From the NCBI RefSeq assembly GCF_001463885.1, contig NZ_BBWQ01000002.1, positions 94,746-158,745 on the forward strand: a DNA stretch of 64,000 bases, given 5' to 3'. The notes beneath the pieces are model-generated. The model ran no database searches. It was not told the DNA's origin and saw only the letters and a program-made list of their open reading frames with translations. Made by a program: the position numbers and the translations under genes. Source of the DNA: Aureimonas altamirensis. Its GTDB lineage: Bacteria > Pseudomonadota > Alphaproteobacteria > Rhizobiales > Rhizobiaceae. Below, in pieces: positions 47,730-55,922 of the stretch; positions within the stretch are counted from its first letter, which is position 1, and the number at the start of each line of letters is the position of its first letter.

Positions 47730-48634
47730 TGAGCCAGAATGACCCCAACTGGGACCATTTCCGCACCTTCCTGTCCGTCATGGAATGCGGATCGCTGTCG
47801 GCAGCTTCGCGAGAGCTTGGGCTGACCCAGCCCACCGTCGGTCGCCACGTCGCCGCGCTGGAAGCCGCCTTGGGTGTTCAGCTCTTCCTGCGCACGCCGC
47901 ATGGATTGGTGGCAACGGACGCGGCCGAAAGCCTCAAGCCACACGCCGCGCTTGTGGCGTCCGATGCCGCGGCGCTTATCAGGGCGGCTTCAAGCTACGC
48001 CCCGAACGTCGGCGAGACTGTAAAAGGTACCGTGCGCGTCAGCGCCAGCGAGGTCGTGGGTGTGGAGATACTCCCGCCAATCCTTGCCGCGCTCGGCGAG
48101 GCACATCCGGGCATCGTCATCGAATTGTCCCTGTCGGATGCGGTGGAGGATCTGCTTCGCCAGGAGGCGGATATCGCAATCCGCATGGCCAAGCCGGTTC
48201 AGGATGCCTTGATCGTCAGGCGGATCGGCGCCATCCCGATCGCTCTCTTCGCGCATTCCCGTTATCTTCAGGCTCGCGGTGTTCCGGAAAGCGCCGACGA
48301 TCTGGCCGGTCACAGGATGATCGGTTTCGACAGACAGACGGAGTTCATCCGCGCCATGCGCAAGCGTCTTCCAATTCTGGACAGTATGCACGCCGCGCTG
48401 AAGGTGGACAGCAATCTGGCGCAGCTTGCGCTGATCCGGGCCGGCTGCGGAATAGGGGCCTGCCAAACCAGGCTTGCAGCCCGTGAGCCCGAACTCGTAA
48501 AGGTTCTGGGTGAGGCCTTCTCGCTGGAGCTCGAAACCTTCCTCGTCATGCACGAAAACCTCGCCAGCACACCCAGATGCCGGGTTACCTTCGACGCCTT
48601 GATCAAAGGGATGCTATCCTATGTTCGAGGATGA
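47729..48634 (+). CDS. LysR-family transcriptional regulator
   Basis: A 301-residue LysR regulator. The N-terminal winged helix has Phe-Arg-Thr-Phe-Leu-Ser-Val-Met, Gly-Ser-Leu-Ser-Ala-Ala-Ser-Arg-Glu-Leu-Gly-Leu-Thr-Gln-Pro-Thr-Val and Leu-Glu-Ala-Ala-Leu-Gly-Val-Gln-Leu-Phe. The C-terminal ligand-binding half follows from about residue 92. Its adjacent, divergent partner is the NmrA-like gene, the most likely target. No Shine-Dalgarno sequence is visible before the ATG, so translation may be leaderless or weak. Confidence 0.92.
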   Translation: MSQNDPNWDHFRTFLSVMECGSLSAASRELGLTQPTVGRHVAALEAALGVQLFLRTPHGLVATDAAESLKPHAALVASDAAALIRAASSYAPNVGETVKGTVRVSASEVVGVEILPPILAALGEAHPGIVIELSLSDAVEDLLRQEADIAIRMAKPVQDALIVRRIGAIPIALFAHSRYLQARGVPESADDLAGHRMIGFDRQTEFIRAMRKRLPILDSMHAALKVDSNLAQLALIRAGCGIGACQTRLAAREPELVKVLGEAFSLELETFLVMHENLASTPRCRVTFDALIKGMLSYVRG

Positions 48635-48679
48635 GGACCAAACCCGATACGGTTGCGCTACTCCAGTGGGCCCGGCTTG

Positions 48680-49423
48680 ATGAACTCCGCAGACACGATA
48701 TCGCATCACACGCCGGCCAGACCCTGCATCCTCATTGTCGAAGACGATCGGGAGATTGCCGAGATGCTGGCTGCCGAGCTCGGCAACTCCGGTCTTCATG
48801 CCGAGATCGCCGGCGACGGACGCGAACTGAATCTGCGCATGAGCGGCACGACGTTCGATCTGATCGTGCTCGACCTCATGTTGCCGGGCGAGGACGGCTT
48901 CGCCATCTGTCGCCGCCTGCGCGCAACCAGCACCATTCCAATTCTCATGCTGACGGCGCAGCAGGAAGAAGTCGATCGCATCGTCGGCCTGGAACTCGGC
49001 GCCGACGACTATGTCACCAAGCCCTTCAGCACAAGGGAACTCGTCGCCCGGATTCGCGGACTGCTTCGGAGAGCTTCCTACGGCCCGCAGGAACGAAGCC
49101 ACACAGGGGCCTGGCGCTTCGAGGGTTGGTCTATCGACCCGCAGAGACGGCAACTGCGAAACCCCGAAGGCACGCGCGTCGCCCTGACGACCACCGAATT
49201 CGATCTGCTCATCGCGCTCTGCCGCAATGCGGGCAAGGTCCTGTCGCGCGAGGAACTCTTGACGATGACGCATGCCGGACTGGCCGGCCCCATCGAGCGC
49301 AGTATCGACGTTCATATCCGGCGGTTGCGCCAGAAGATCGAAACCGACCCCGCAAACCCGACCCTCCTGACCACGGTGCGCCTTGGCGGCTACATGTTCA
49401 CAGCCAATGTGGACCGGGCGTGA
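48680..49423 (+). CDS. OmpR-family response regulator
   Basis: A 247-residue response regulator. The receiver contains Val-Glu-Asp-Asp-Arg, the phospho-acceptor in Val-Leu-Asp-Leu-Met-Leu-Pro-Gly-Glu-Asp-Gly, and Thr-Lys-Pro-Phe. The C-terminal winged helix carries Thr-Thr-Thr-Glu-Phe-Asp-Leu-Leu and ends in Arg-Leu-Gly-Gly-Tyr-Met-Phe. The cognate kinase gene overlaps its stop by four bases. An in-frame start nine codons earlier exists, but the ATG at 48680 fits the usual length. The stimulus is unknown; an ICMT-like protein and MipA follow downstream. Confidence 0.92.
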   Translation: MNSADTISHHTPARPCILIVEDDREIAEMLAAELGNSGLHAEIAGDGRELNLRMSGTTFDLIVLDLMLPGEDGFAICRRLRATSTIPILMLTAQQEEVDRIVGLELGADDYVTKPFSTRELVARIRGLLRRASYGPQERSHTGAWRFEGWSIDPQRRQLRNPEGTRVALTTTEFDLLIALCRNAGKVLSREELLTMTHAGLAGPIERSIDVHIRRLRQKIETDPANPTLLTTVRLGGYMFTANVDRA

Positions 49424-50772
49424 GGTGGCTCCTCGATAGATTGACGCCGCGGACATTATCCGGGCAGCTCGCCATCATTATCCTGCTGGCCGTCGTGCTT
49501 GTCGTTTCCATCGAGACCCTGACCGAGCCGTTGCGTGATCGCCTGTTTCCATCCGATGACATGGACGCGATCCTCGATCGCTTGACGATGGTTGCCGAGG
49601 TGCTCGGCGATGCCACGGCGCAAGAGCAGAGCTGGCTTCTGGCACGGGCCGCCGATTTCGGATTCGATCTGCAAATCGTGCCCGAAGCCGCGTTGAACGA
49701 TATGGCCGCAGCATCGACGTCTTTGTCGTTTGCACAAATGGCCATCGAAACGCTGTTCCCGCCCGACCGCGAGATCATGCCCGGAGCGGCATGGCTTATG
49801 GTGGATGGACGGCGCGCGCTGGCGCTGCCCGTCGGGCCGGATACGATGCTGCTGGCCACCAACCTGCCGGCGCCACTCGAATCCGACGATTTCACCGGCC
49901 CGCTGACCTATTACATCCTGTCCTTTGCAACACTTCTGCTTCTGTTCTCCTTCTATGCCGCGCGTACCATCGTCAGGCCGATCGATCGCATCGTGCATGA
50001 ACTCGATCGGACGGACGGCATCTCCGAAGAACGGCATATCCGGGAAGAGGGGACACGCGAAGTCATTCGGCTGTCGCGCGCTCTCAACGCCATGCGCGCG
50101 CGCATCCGCGCCATGGTGGATATGCGCATGCGCATGTTGCGCGGTGTGAGCCACGATCTGCGCACCCCGTTGACCCGGCTGAAGATGCGGGTCGAACGGG
50201 TCGAGGACGAGGCCCTCAGGACATCGATGCTGGCCGACGTCGACCGTATCGACGCTTTGGCATCCCAGACCTTGGCGTATCTGCGTATCGACGCGCGCGG
50301 CGAATCCGAAGAGCGGGTCGATATTTCCAGCTTGTTGCAGACCGTCCAGGCGGAGTTTGCGGATGTCGGCCACTCCGTAACGTATAGCGGCCCGTCCGGT
50401 GTGGTCGCCATTTGTCGGCCCATGTCTCTTATGAGGGCCATCAGCAATCTGTGCGACAACGGGGTCAAGTTCGGTACCCGTGTCGAGATTACGCTGGACA
50501 CGCGGGCCGACAAGATCCGTATCTGCGTTTCGGACGACGGGCCGGGCATACCGCCCGACCAGCGATTGCTGGTGACGGAGCCCTTCTTCAAACTCGAAGA
50601 GTCCCGTAACGCGCAAACCGACCCGGGCTTCGGCCTTGGGTTGTCGATCGTCGCGGAGATCGTCAAGGCGCACGACGCGACATTGTCCTTCCATGACAAC
50701 GAGCCGCACGGGCTTGCGGCCTGCATCTGTCTGCCCAGCCGGATCGGCGAGACGGCAATGCGACGATCGTAA
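49420..50772 (+). CDS. Membrane sensor histidine kinase
   Basis: A 450-residue sensor kinase. Membrane segments lie at about 16-38 and 160-182, enclosing a periplasmic domain of some 120 residues. HAMP follows, then the H-box Gly-Val-Ser-His-Asp-Leu-Arg-Thr-Pro-Leu-Thr-Arg-Leu and the ATPase blocks Asn-Leu-Cys-Asp-Asn-Gly, Asp-Asp-Gly-Pro-Gly-Ile-Pro and Gly-Phe-Gly-Leu-Gly-Leu. It starts at GTG within the regulator's stop (GTGA), so the pair is coupled. The EnvZ-like architecture suggests an envelope or osmotic signal, by family only. Confidence 0.92.
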   Translation: MRWLLDRLTPRTLSGQLAIIILLAVVLVVSIETLTEPLRDRLFPSDDMDAILDRLTMVAEVLGDATAQEQSWLLARAADFGFDLQIVPEAALNDMAAASTSLSFAQMAIETLFPPDREIMPGAAWLMVDGRRALALPVGPDTMLLATNLPAPLESDDFTGPLTYYILSFATLLLLFSFYAARTIVRPIDRIVHELDRTDGISEERHIREEGTREVIRLSRALNAMRARIRAMVDMRMRMLRGVSHDLRTPLTRLKMRVERVEDEALRTSMLADVDRIDALASQTLAYLRIDARGESEERVDISSLLQTVQAEFADVGHSVTYSGPSGVVAICRPMSLMRAISNLCDNGVKFGTRVEITLDTRADKIRICVSDDGPGIPPDQRLLVTEPFFKLEESRNAQTDPGFGLGLSIVAEIVKAHDATLSFHDNEPHGLAACICLPSRIGETAMRRS

Positions 50773-50869
50773 CAAAACAACATCAAACAAAGCACCGGCA
50801 GGGTCGAGGCACGGCTACCAAGGAACGGCCGGCGGGCAAGTCAGCCCGTTCGTTTGCTGGAGGATCACC

Positions 50870-51496
50870 GTGCGCGGATCATTTGCCGACGATACGCTTT
50901 CGACAACCCAGTTACGGCGCAAGCGAAACATCCGCTTCGTCTTCGTGATGGCGTTGCCCTTTTTCCTGATCGCGTCCGGGCCGTGGAGCGTGGGCTCGTG
51001 GCAACGCGAGGGGACCGAACATTTCGGTATGATGCTCATCATCGTCGCAATACTGGGTCGGTCCTGGTGCACGCTCTACATCGGCGGCAGAAAGGTTCGC
51101 CAGTTGGTGACGGTCGGGCCTTACTCGCTGACGCGAAACCCGCTCTACCTCTTCTCTCTCCTGGCCGTCGTCGGTATCGCCGCCCAGACGGGCAGCCTGG
51201 CGATCTCGGCGATCTCCGCTTTCTTGACCATCGCCATCTTCATGCCCGTCATCCAGAAGGAAGAGGCCGAGTTGCTGCGCCTGCATGGGCGGCGCTTCGA
51301 GCTTTACCGCCTGGACGTTCCGCGCTTCGTGCCCCGCTTGTCGAACTGGACCGACGCGGCGGAACTGGCGATCGATCCGGATCGGTGGCGGCGTACGGTA
51401 CTGGATTCGCTCGTCTTCCTTTTCCTCGTCTCGTTGCTGCGCGGCATCGGCCATGTGCAGGAAGCCTTCGGCGGTGCGCTGCTGACGCTCTGGTGA
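50870..51496 (+). CDS. ICMT/PEMT-like membrane protein
   Basis: A 208-residue protein with about five membrane segments and the methyltransferase-family motif Gly-Pro-Tyr-Ser-Leu-Thr-Arg-Asn-Pro-Leu-Tyr-Leu near 84, followed by Glu-Glu-Ala-Glu-Leu-Leu. The C terminus holds an additional membrane segment. Asn replaces the more usual His in the Arg-His-Pro motif, which also occurs in relatives. It starts at GTG with GGAGGA five bases upstream and lies 97 bp behind the kinase gene, perhaps in the same operon. The substrate is unknown. It is the second such protein in the window. Confidence 0.8.
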   Translation: MRGSFADDTLSTTQLRRKRNIRFVFVMALPFFLIASGPWSVGSWQREGTEHFGMMLIIVAILGRSWCTLYIGGRKVRQLVTVGPYSLTRNPLYLFSLLAVVGIAAQTGSLAISAISAFLTIAIFMPVIQKEEAELLRLHGRRFELYRLDVPRFVPRLSNWTDAAELAIDPDRWRRTVLDSLVFLFLVSLLRGIGHVQEAFGGALLTLW

Positions 51497-51685
51497 GCCG
51501 GGTCTGGGGCGCGCGGTAACCCGCCTTCAATCGCTGCGGCGAAGTGAAGGCGAGATCGTCATATCTCTTAACAAAACTGCATCCTGTGGTTCCGGCGCCT
51601 GACATAGGAATCCAGCACCGCAACCGCCTATGCGTCGCCCGTTTCGGTGATGCTCGTAGTTTGTCAGCGCGTATCGGAGCTATCG

Positions 51686-52555
51686 ATGGTCGTTTCGTTC
51701 AATTCGGCGCCTGCACGCCTGAATGCCGGCCTCGGCGCCATGCTTGCCATCGGACTGTCCTCCGGTTCGGCCGCTGCCGGCGATCGTCTTGCGCCGCAGT
51801 CGCCCGCCCCAGCGGAAATCGCTGCGGCTGCAGAGCCTCATCCTTCACGCTTCGGCCGGCTTTCCCAAAAGCTGGGCGAGTGGGACGTCGTCATAGGCGG
51901 CGGGGCGCGCGTCGAGCCCGAATATGAGGGCGCGGACAAGTTCGAGGTTTCCGCCATTCCCTATATTTCGGCAACCTTCGGCGAGTGGCTGAAGATCGAC
52001 CAAAGCGGCCTGGAAGCGACGCTCTATTCCACCGAACACCTGCGGTTCAGCGGTCTTGTGGGTTACAATAGCGGCCGCTCCGAAGACGACAGCGATTATC
52101 TTCTTGGTATGGGCGATGTGGACGAGGGCGCAACGGTGGGCGGCCGTGCCAGCCTTGGTCTGGGAATTGCGAGTCTTTTCCTTCAGGGCGAGCAGACCAT
52201 CGGCGGCGACGAAGGCTTCGTCGGCGTTGCAGGCATCGAAGTAAGCCACGCAGTCGGCAGGCGGCTTCTGCTCAGCGCCGAGGCGTCGGCAACGGTTGCG
52301 GACGACAATCACATGCAGGCTTACTTCGGCGTCGATGCCGCACAATCGCAGCGTTCGGGCTACGAAGCCTATGATGCGGGTGCCGGTCTCAAGCGGATCG
52401 ACTTCAGCGTCGCGGCAACGGCGCCCTTGAGCGAGAACTGGTTCCTGCGGGGGGAAGCCGGGGTGGGCCTGCTGCTCGGGGATGCCAAGGACAGCCCCAT
52501 CGTCAGGGACGACGTTCAGCCATCCGGCCTACTGTTGGTTGGCTACCGGTTTTAG
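51686..52555 (+). CDS. MipA/OmpV-family outer-membrane protein
   Basis: A 289-residue protein with a signal peptide (cleavage near Ser-Ala-Ala-Ala-Gly, residue 33) and a beta-rich body. It has the family features Gly-Gly-Gly-Ala-Arg-Val-Glu-Pro-Glu-Tyr-Glu-Gly, Pro-Tyr-Ile-Ser-Ala, alternating hydrophobic strands and a C-terminal Tyr-Arg-Phe typical of outer-membrane barrels. MipA was described as a scaffold for murein-synthesising machinery; OmpV relatives act as porin-like proteins. CGGAG precedes the ATG at 51686. It may answer to the two-component system just upstream, which is inference from position. Confidence 0.85.
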   Translation: MVVSFNSAPARLNAGLGAMLAIGLSSGSAAAGDRLAPQSPAPAEIAAAAEPHPSRFGRLSQKLGEWDVVIGGGARVEPEYEGADKFEVSAIPYISATFGEWLKIDQSGLEATLYSTEHLRFSGLVGYNSGRSEDDSDYLLGMGDVDEGATVGGRASLGLGIASLFLQGEQTIGGDEGFVGVAGIEVSHAVGRRLLLSAEASATVADDNHMQAYFGVDAAQSQRSGYEAYDAGAGLKRIDFSVAATAPLSENWFLRGEAGVGLLLGDAKDSPIVRDDVQPSGLLLVGYRF

Positions 52556-52697
52556 TTCAAAGTCTTGAATACCGCGTCAGACCCTCTGCAAGCACGCTTA
52601 TACATCGCCTTGTCCGCAAGCAGGCCCTCTTGGGGCATGGGACAGTGTCCTGCAACCTGCTGGCGCAAGATTGGCGGCTGCCCTATTAAGGATTCGG

Positions 52698-54059
52698 TTG
52701 GGAGAGAACGAGAGCCGCAGCGTGGAAGACATATTGAGAGGCATCGACACCATAAAGGAAATCGATGCTGTCCCGACCATCCTGCAGGTGGTGTGTGAGG
52801 CAACCGGTATGGGTTTTGCGGCCGTCGCGAGAGTCAGCGATAGCCGATGGATCGCCTGCGAGGTTCTCGACAACATCCATTTCGGGCTGATGGCTGGTGG
52901 CGAGCTGCCGGTCGAGACGACGATCTGCAGCGAGATCAGGGAGCTGCGGCGCGAAATCGTCATCGATCATGTGGCCGAAGACCCGGACTATGCCGCGCAT
53001 CATACGCCCGCTCTATACGGCTTCCAGAGCTACATCTCGGTCCCCATCATCCTGTCCACGGGTGAGGTTTTCGGAACGCTATGTGCGATCGATCCCCATC
53101 CGCGTAAGCTGAAAGGTACGGCTGCGGTCGGCATGTTCCGCATGTTTGCCCAGTTGATCGCCTTTCACCTCGATGCACACTGGAAGCTTCAGGACACGCG
53201 ATCCGACCTGGCAAGAAGCCAGTCGGAGCTTCAGGCAAGCGGCGAGAGCCTCGGTGCCAGCCGGGAGGCTCTGACACGCAGCCAGAGCGATTTCCATCAG
53301 AGCCAAAACAGCCTGGAGGAAAGCCGGGTCAGCCTTGCAGCAAGTCAACTGAAGCTTTCCCAGGAATTGGCGACCGGTGAGCTGCGCGAGCAGTTTGTCG
53401 CCGTGCTGGGACACGATCTACGCAATCCGCTGGCTTCATTTGCATCAGGGGTCAAACTTCTGTCGAGAGATGAAGCCGATCCGAAGCGCATTCGCATATT
53501 GCGTCTGATGAACGAGAGCGCCCAGCGGATGGGCGGCTTGATCGATAATCTCCTGGATTTTGCCCGGGGTCGCCTCGGCAGCGGCATTGGCATCGAAATA
53601 TCGCAGGGCGCCCGTATCGAGCCGGTGCTGACCAAGGTTATCGATGAGATCACGTCGGCGCATCCCGACCGCGAAATCATGACGGACTTCCGATTGGATC
53701 ATACGATCGACGTCGACGTGGATCGGATCGGGCAACTTTTTTCCAATCTGCTCGGCAATGCCATTACCCATGGCGCACCGGATCGGCCCATCACCATCAA
53801 TGCCACGGTCGTTGGGAGCTGCTTCGAACTCACCGTCTGTAACAGCGGCGAAGCCATTCCGGATGCGGCCATGGCCAACCTGTTCCAACCCTTCTATCGC
53901 GGTAAGGTGCGGCCGTCACAGCACGGCCTGGGCCTTGGACTTTTCATCGCCAGCGAAATCGCGAAGGCGCATGGCGGTACCCTGACCGCCACCTCCGACC
54001 ATTCCGAGACCTGCTTTACATTCAGGATGCCCGTCGCGGCTCCGGGCCAGCCGAATTGA
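52698..54059 (+). CDS. Cytoplasmic GAF histidine kinase with heptad-repeat linker
   Basis: A soluble kinase of about 453 residues. A GAF domain covers roughly 10-160. A linker of seven exact heptads (residues 173-221) follows, each with Ser at position 2 and Leu or Phe at position 6. The DHp has Val-Leu-Gly-His-Asp-Leu-Arg-Asn-Pro-Leu, and the ATPase has Asn-Leu-Leu-Gly-Asn-Ala and Gly-Leu-Gly-Leu-Gly-Leu. GAF-type kinases of this shape often bind tetrapyrroles or small ligands; no conserved bilin Cys could be judged. The start is uncertain: TTG at 52698 has AAGGA, and GTG at 52722 or TTG at 52671 are alternatives. The end overlaps a convergent small gene by 38 bp. No response regulator is adjacent. 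Confidence 0.87.
   Translation: MGENESRSVEDILRGIDTIKEIDAVPTILQVVCEATGMGFAAVARVSDSRWIACEVLDNIHFGLMAGGELPVETTICSEIRELRREIVIDHVAEDPDYAAHHTPALYGFQSYISVPIILSTGEVFGTLCAIDPHPRKLKGTAAVGMFRMFAQLIAFHLDAHWKLQDTRSDLARSQSELQASGESLGASREALTRSQSDFHQSQNSLEESRVSLAASQLKLSQELATGELREQFVAVLGHDLRNPLASFASGVKLLSRDEADPKRIRILRLMNESAQRMGGLIDNLLDFARGRLGSGIGIEISQGARIEPVLTKVIDEITSAHPDREIMTDFRLDHTIDVDVDRIGQLFSNLLGNAITHGAPDRPITINATVVGSCFELTVCNSGEAIPDAAMANLFQPFYRGKVRPSQHGLGLGLFIASEIAKAHGGTLTATSDHSETCFTFRMPVAAPGQPN
53214..53360 (+). repeat. Seven in-frame 21-bp heptad codons in the GAF kinase linker
   Basis: Seven consecutive 21-bp units encode the heptads RSQSELQ, ASGESLG, ASREALT, RSQSDFH, QSQNSLE, ESRVSLA and ASQLKLS. The pattern Ser at position 2 and hydrophobic at position 6 is kept in all seven, while the codons differ. 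This points to a selected coiled-coil signalling helix and not a recent DNA duplication. Confidence 0.75.
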
Positions 54060-54360
54060 ACGATCGGTGCCGGCCTTCCAGGAGCCCCCGCTCATGCAGA
54101 TCGCTGCCATCGTATGTGAGCCGAACGCTCGGGTCTCCGCCTGCCGCCCGGTAGGTCTCTATCAATCCGCGAGCTTCGAGTATCTGGACGAATGGGCAGA
54201 GGGAGGGGACCAGTCGTGAAACCGGGACTCCTCCATCGGCGAGTATCAGAAGAAGCGAGCGCGCGTCCGGCGCAAGGTCGACACATCGTTCAGGCACGCT
54301 GTCGCCGATCGGCTCAAGGCTCACCACCCTTGCCCGGCCGAGTTCTGTGCGCCTAGGCAT
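54022..54360 (-). CDS. Hypothetical protein
   Basis: A 112-residue protein with no domain I recognise. The middle has a Leu-rich helix (Ala-Arg-Ser-Leu-Leu-Leu-Ile-Leu-Ala) followed by Leu-Glu-Ala-Arg-Gly-Leu-Ile-Glu-Thr, a pattern seen in small winged-helix folds. It overlaps the upstream small gene by eight bases, so the two seem to be an operon. Its 3' end overlaps the GAF kinase end by 38 bp in antisense. Confidence 0.55.
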   Translation of the reverse strand: MPRRTELGRARVVSLEPIGDSVPERCVDLAPDARSLLLILADGGVPVSRLVPSLCPFVQILEARGLIETYRAAGGDPSVRLTYDGSDLHERGLLEGRHRSFNSAGPEPRRAS

Positions 54361-54574
54361 TTCGAGCCTCGACCGCCTGACATCCCGTGTCGGTTATGAA
54401 CAGGCGATACGTGGCCCCAAAGCCCCGCACTTGTACCATTTGGGCCAGCCGCAGACCTTCAATGGCTTGAAACTCTTCGGCGTTCAATTCTTCCGCAAAA
54501 CAGCCGGATTGTATGGAGCGTTGCAGTTTGCGCAGTGCCGTGGTCTCCGCAGCAGTGAGATTTATCACCGACAT
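54353..54574 (-). CDS. Small hypothetical protein
   Basis: A 73-residue protein with Leu-Thr-Ala-Ala-Glu-Thr-Thr-Ala-Leu-Arg-Lys-Leu at the N terminus and Gln-Ala-Ile-Glu-Gly-Leu-Arg-Leu-Ala-Gln-Met in the middle. The ending Tyr-Arg-Leu-Phe-Ile-Thr-Asp-Thr-Gly-Cys-Gln-Ala-Val resembles the wing and last helix of small winged-helix proteins. I use the ATG at 54574; a TTG six codons upstream is open. It precedes the 112-residue gene with an eight-base overlap. The function is unknown. Confidence 0.55.
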   Translation of the reverse strand: MSVINLTAAETTALRKLQRSIQSGCFAEELNAEEFQAIEGLRLAQMVQVRGFGATYRLFITDTGCQAVEARNA

Positions 54575-54716
54575 GAGCTCTACTACCCCCAATCTTGACG
54601 TCCGTTCATCCCAACGAAGCGTTTTTCAAAAGGCCGGCTCGGCTGCAACGCATGACCGTTCGGGCTCCCTCGGTAATGTAAGAAAAGCAGCGGCGGACGA
54701 CGGCGTCATTCAACTA

Positions 54717-55457
54717 TTATAATGGGGATGCGTATTGCTGAAGGTGGAGATATTTGGGGTCGAAGCCGCTTTCACTCTCCAGAGCTTTCACATCGTGAAT
54801 AATGAGCTCTCGACCGCTCACCGTAATCAGCCCTTTTTCTCGCAGTTTCATAAGGACCCGGTTCGCGGTGACTATGGTAAGACCCATGGTTTCCGCGAGG
54901 TCGCCTTGCGTGATCGGCAGGGTGTAGGAGGAGTTGTCGCGAACCTGGCCCACGACGCGCAATCGGATCAACAGTTCGGACAATAGATGCGCGATGCGCT
55001 CATAGGCGGATCGTTGACCGAGGTTCACGATCCACTCTCGCAAAACCGCGGCGTCAACAAGCGAAGCCCACCAGAAGGCTCGGCCGATTGCCGGGTGCTC
55101 AGTCAGTGTGACGATATCCTCACGCGACATCTCAACGACGTGGCATCGGGAAAGCGTTCCGATATTGTGATCCATCTGGTTGAGGATGAAGACCTGGAAG
55201 TCGCAGAAATCGCCGGGCACGAAGAACGCCATAATCTGGCGTCTTCCCTCGGCCGTAAGCTTGTAGCGACAGGCGAACCCGGAAACGATCAGGAATACAT
55301 TCTCGGGAGTTTCGCCCTCCTGCACCAGATCGTGACGCGCAGGAACCTCGATAATGGGCTTGCTGATACTCTCGAGCAGAGCCCGATCTGCGCCCGACAA
55401 GGGGTGAAAGCATTCCAGTTTCCGGATGAGCAGATTGGTTGGGTGCATAAGTCGCAT
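54717..55457 (-). CDS. Crp/Fnr-family transcriptional regulator
   Basis: A 246-residue regulator. A cyclic-nucleotide-binding-like beta-roll covers about 15-125 (Leu-Val-Gln-Glu-Gly-Glu, Gly-Phe-Ala-Cys-Arg-Tyr-Lys, Phe-Phe-Val-Pro-Gly-Asp-Phe-Cys-Asp). The C-terminal Crp-type helix-turn-helix is Ile-Thr-Gln-Gly-Asp-Leu-Ala-Glu-Thr-Met-Gly-Leu-Thr followed by Asn-Arg-Val-Leu. It lacks the four-Cys pattern of FNR iron-sulfur sensors. ATGs at 55457 and 55448 compete; the GGAGG site is slightly too close to the first and far from the second. A perfect palindrome lies about 55 bp upstream. Confidence 0.9.
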   Translation of the reverse strand: MRLMHPTNLLIRKLECFHPLSGADRALLESISKPIIEVPARHDLVQEGETPENVFLIVSGFACRYKLTAEGRRQIMAFFVPGDFCDFQVFILNQMDHNIGTLSRCHVVEMSREDIVTLTEHPAIGRAFWWASLVDAAVLREWIVNLGQRSAYERIAHLLSELLIRLRVVGQVRDNSSYTLPITQGDLAETMGLTIVTANRVLMKLREKGLITVSGRELIIHDVKALESESGFDPKYLHLQQYASPL

Positions 55458-55508
55458 GTCCTCCGCCGAACCGTTTTCGCGCCACGCCGTTAAGATGTCG
55501 AACAGCTG

Positions 55509-55526
55509 GCAGATGAATGGATCTGC
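55509..55526. promoter_or_regulatory. Palindrome upstream of the Crp/Fnr gene
   Basis: GCAGAT-GAATGG-ATCTGC is a perfect inverted repeat with six-base arms and a six-base centre, 52-69 bp upstream of the regulator start. The spacing resembles Crp/Fnr operators although the arm sequence is neither TGTGA nor TTGAT, so it may be an autoregulatory site of this regulator. Confidence 0.4.
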
Positions 55527-55615
55527 GCAGCGGAATTGGCGCGGTGTACAAACGTCGGCCCGGAGCCTTCAAGCGTGCCGCCGCCACTGATTAAAACGCA
55601 TCGGCGGACAAATAG

Positions 55616-55864
55616 ATGCCACTGTATTTCTTCCATGTCGCTGGCGCGGTGACGATCAACGATGACGTGGGCACTGTGCTTGCGGATGACCATGCCGCAT
55701 GTCTTACACTTGTGCAGTCGACGGCCGAGGTCGTGAAGGACGCAGGCGACAAGTTCTGCCCCAGCGCCGAAGTAAGAGCATCTGTGGTGGATCGAGACGG
55801 ACACTCGCTTATGCAGCTCAAGCTAACCCTGATGCCGCAAAGATCAGCGCCCTCCAGGCGCTGA
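55616..55864 (+). CDS. DUF6894 family small protein
   Basis: An 82-residue protein beginning Met-Pro-Leu-Tyr-Phe-Phe-His-Val, then Asp-Asp-Val-Gly-Thr, and later Val-Val-Asp-Arg-Asp-Gly-His-Ser-Leu. This is the pattern of the small DUF6894 proteins widespread in Hyphomicrobiales, function unknown. It diverges from the Crp/Fnr gene across 158 bp and converges with the DUF4142 gene 58 bp away. It could be a target of the neighbouring regulator. Confidence 0.72.
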   Translation: MPLYFFHVAGAVTINDDVGTVLADDHAACLTLVQSTAEVVKDAGDKFCPSAEVRASVVDRDGHSLMQLKLTLMPQRSAPSRR

Positions 55865-55922
55865 CAGGTCGCTGCTACCGAAAGCGCCGATCCTACCGGG
55901 GCGGGGAAAGCAGCCAGGCCGC

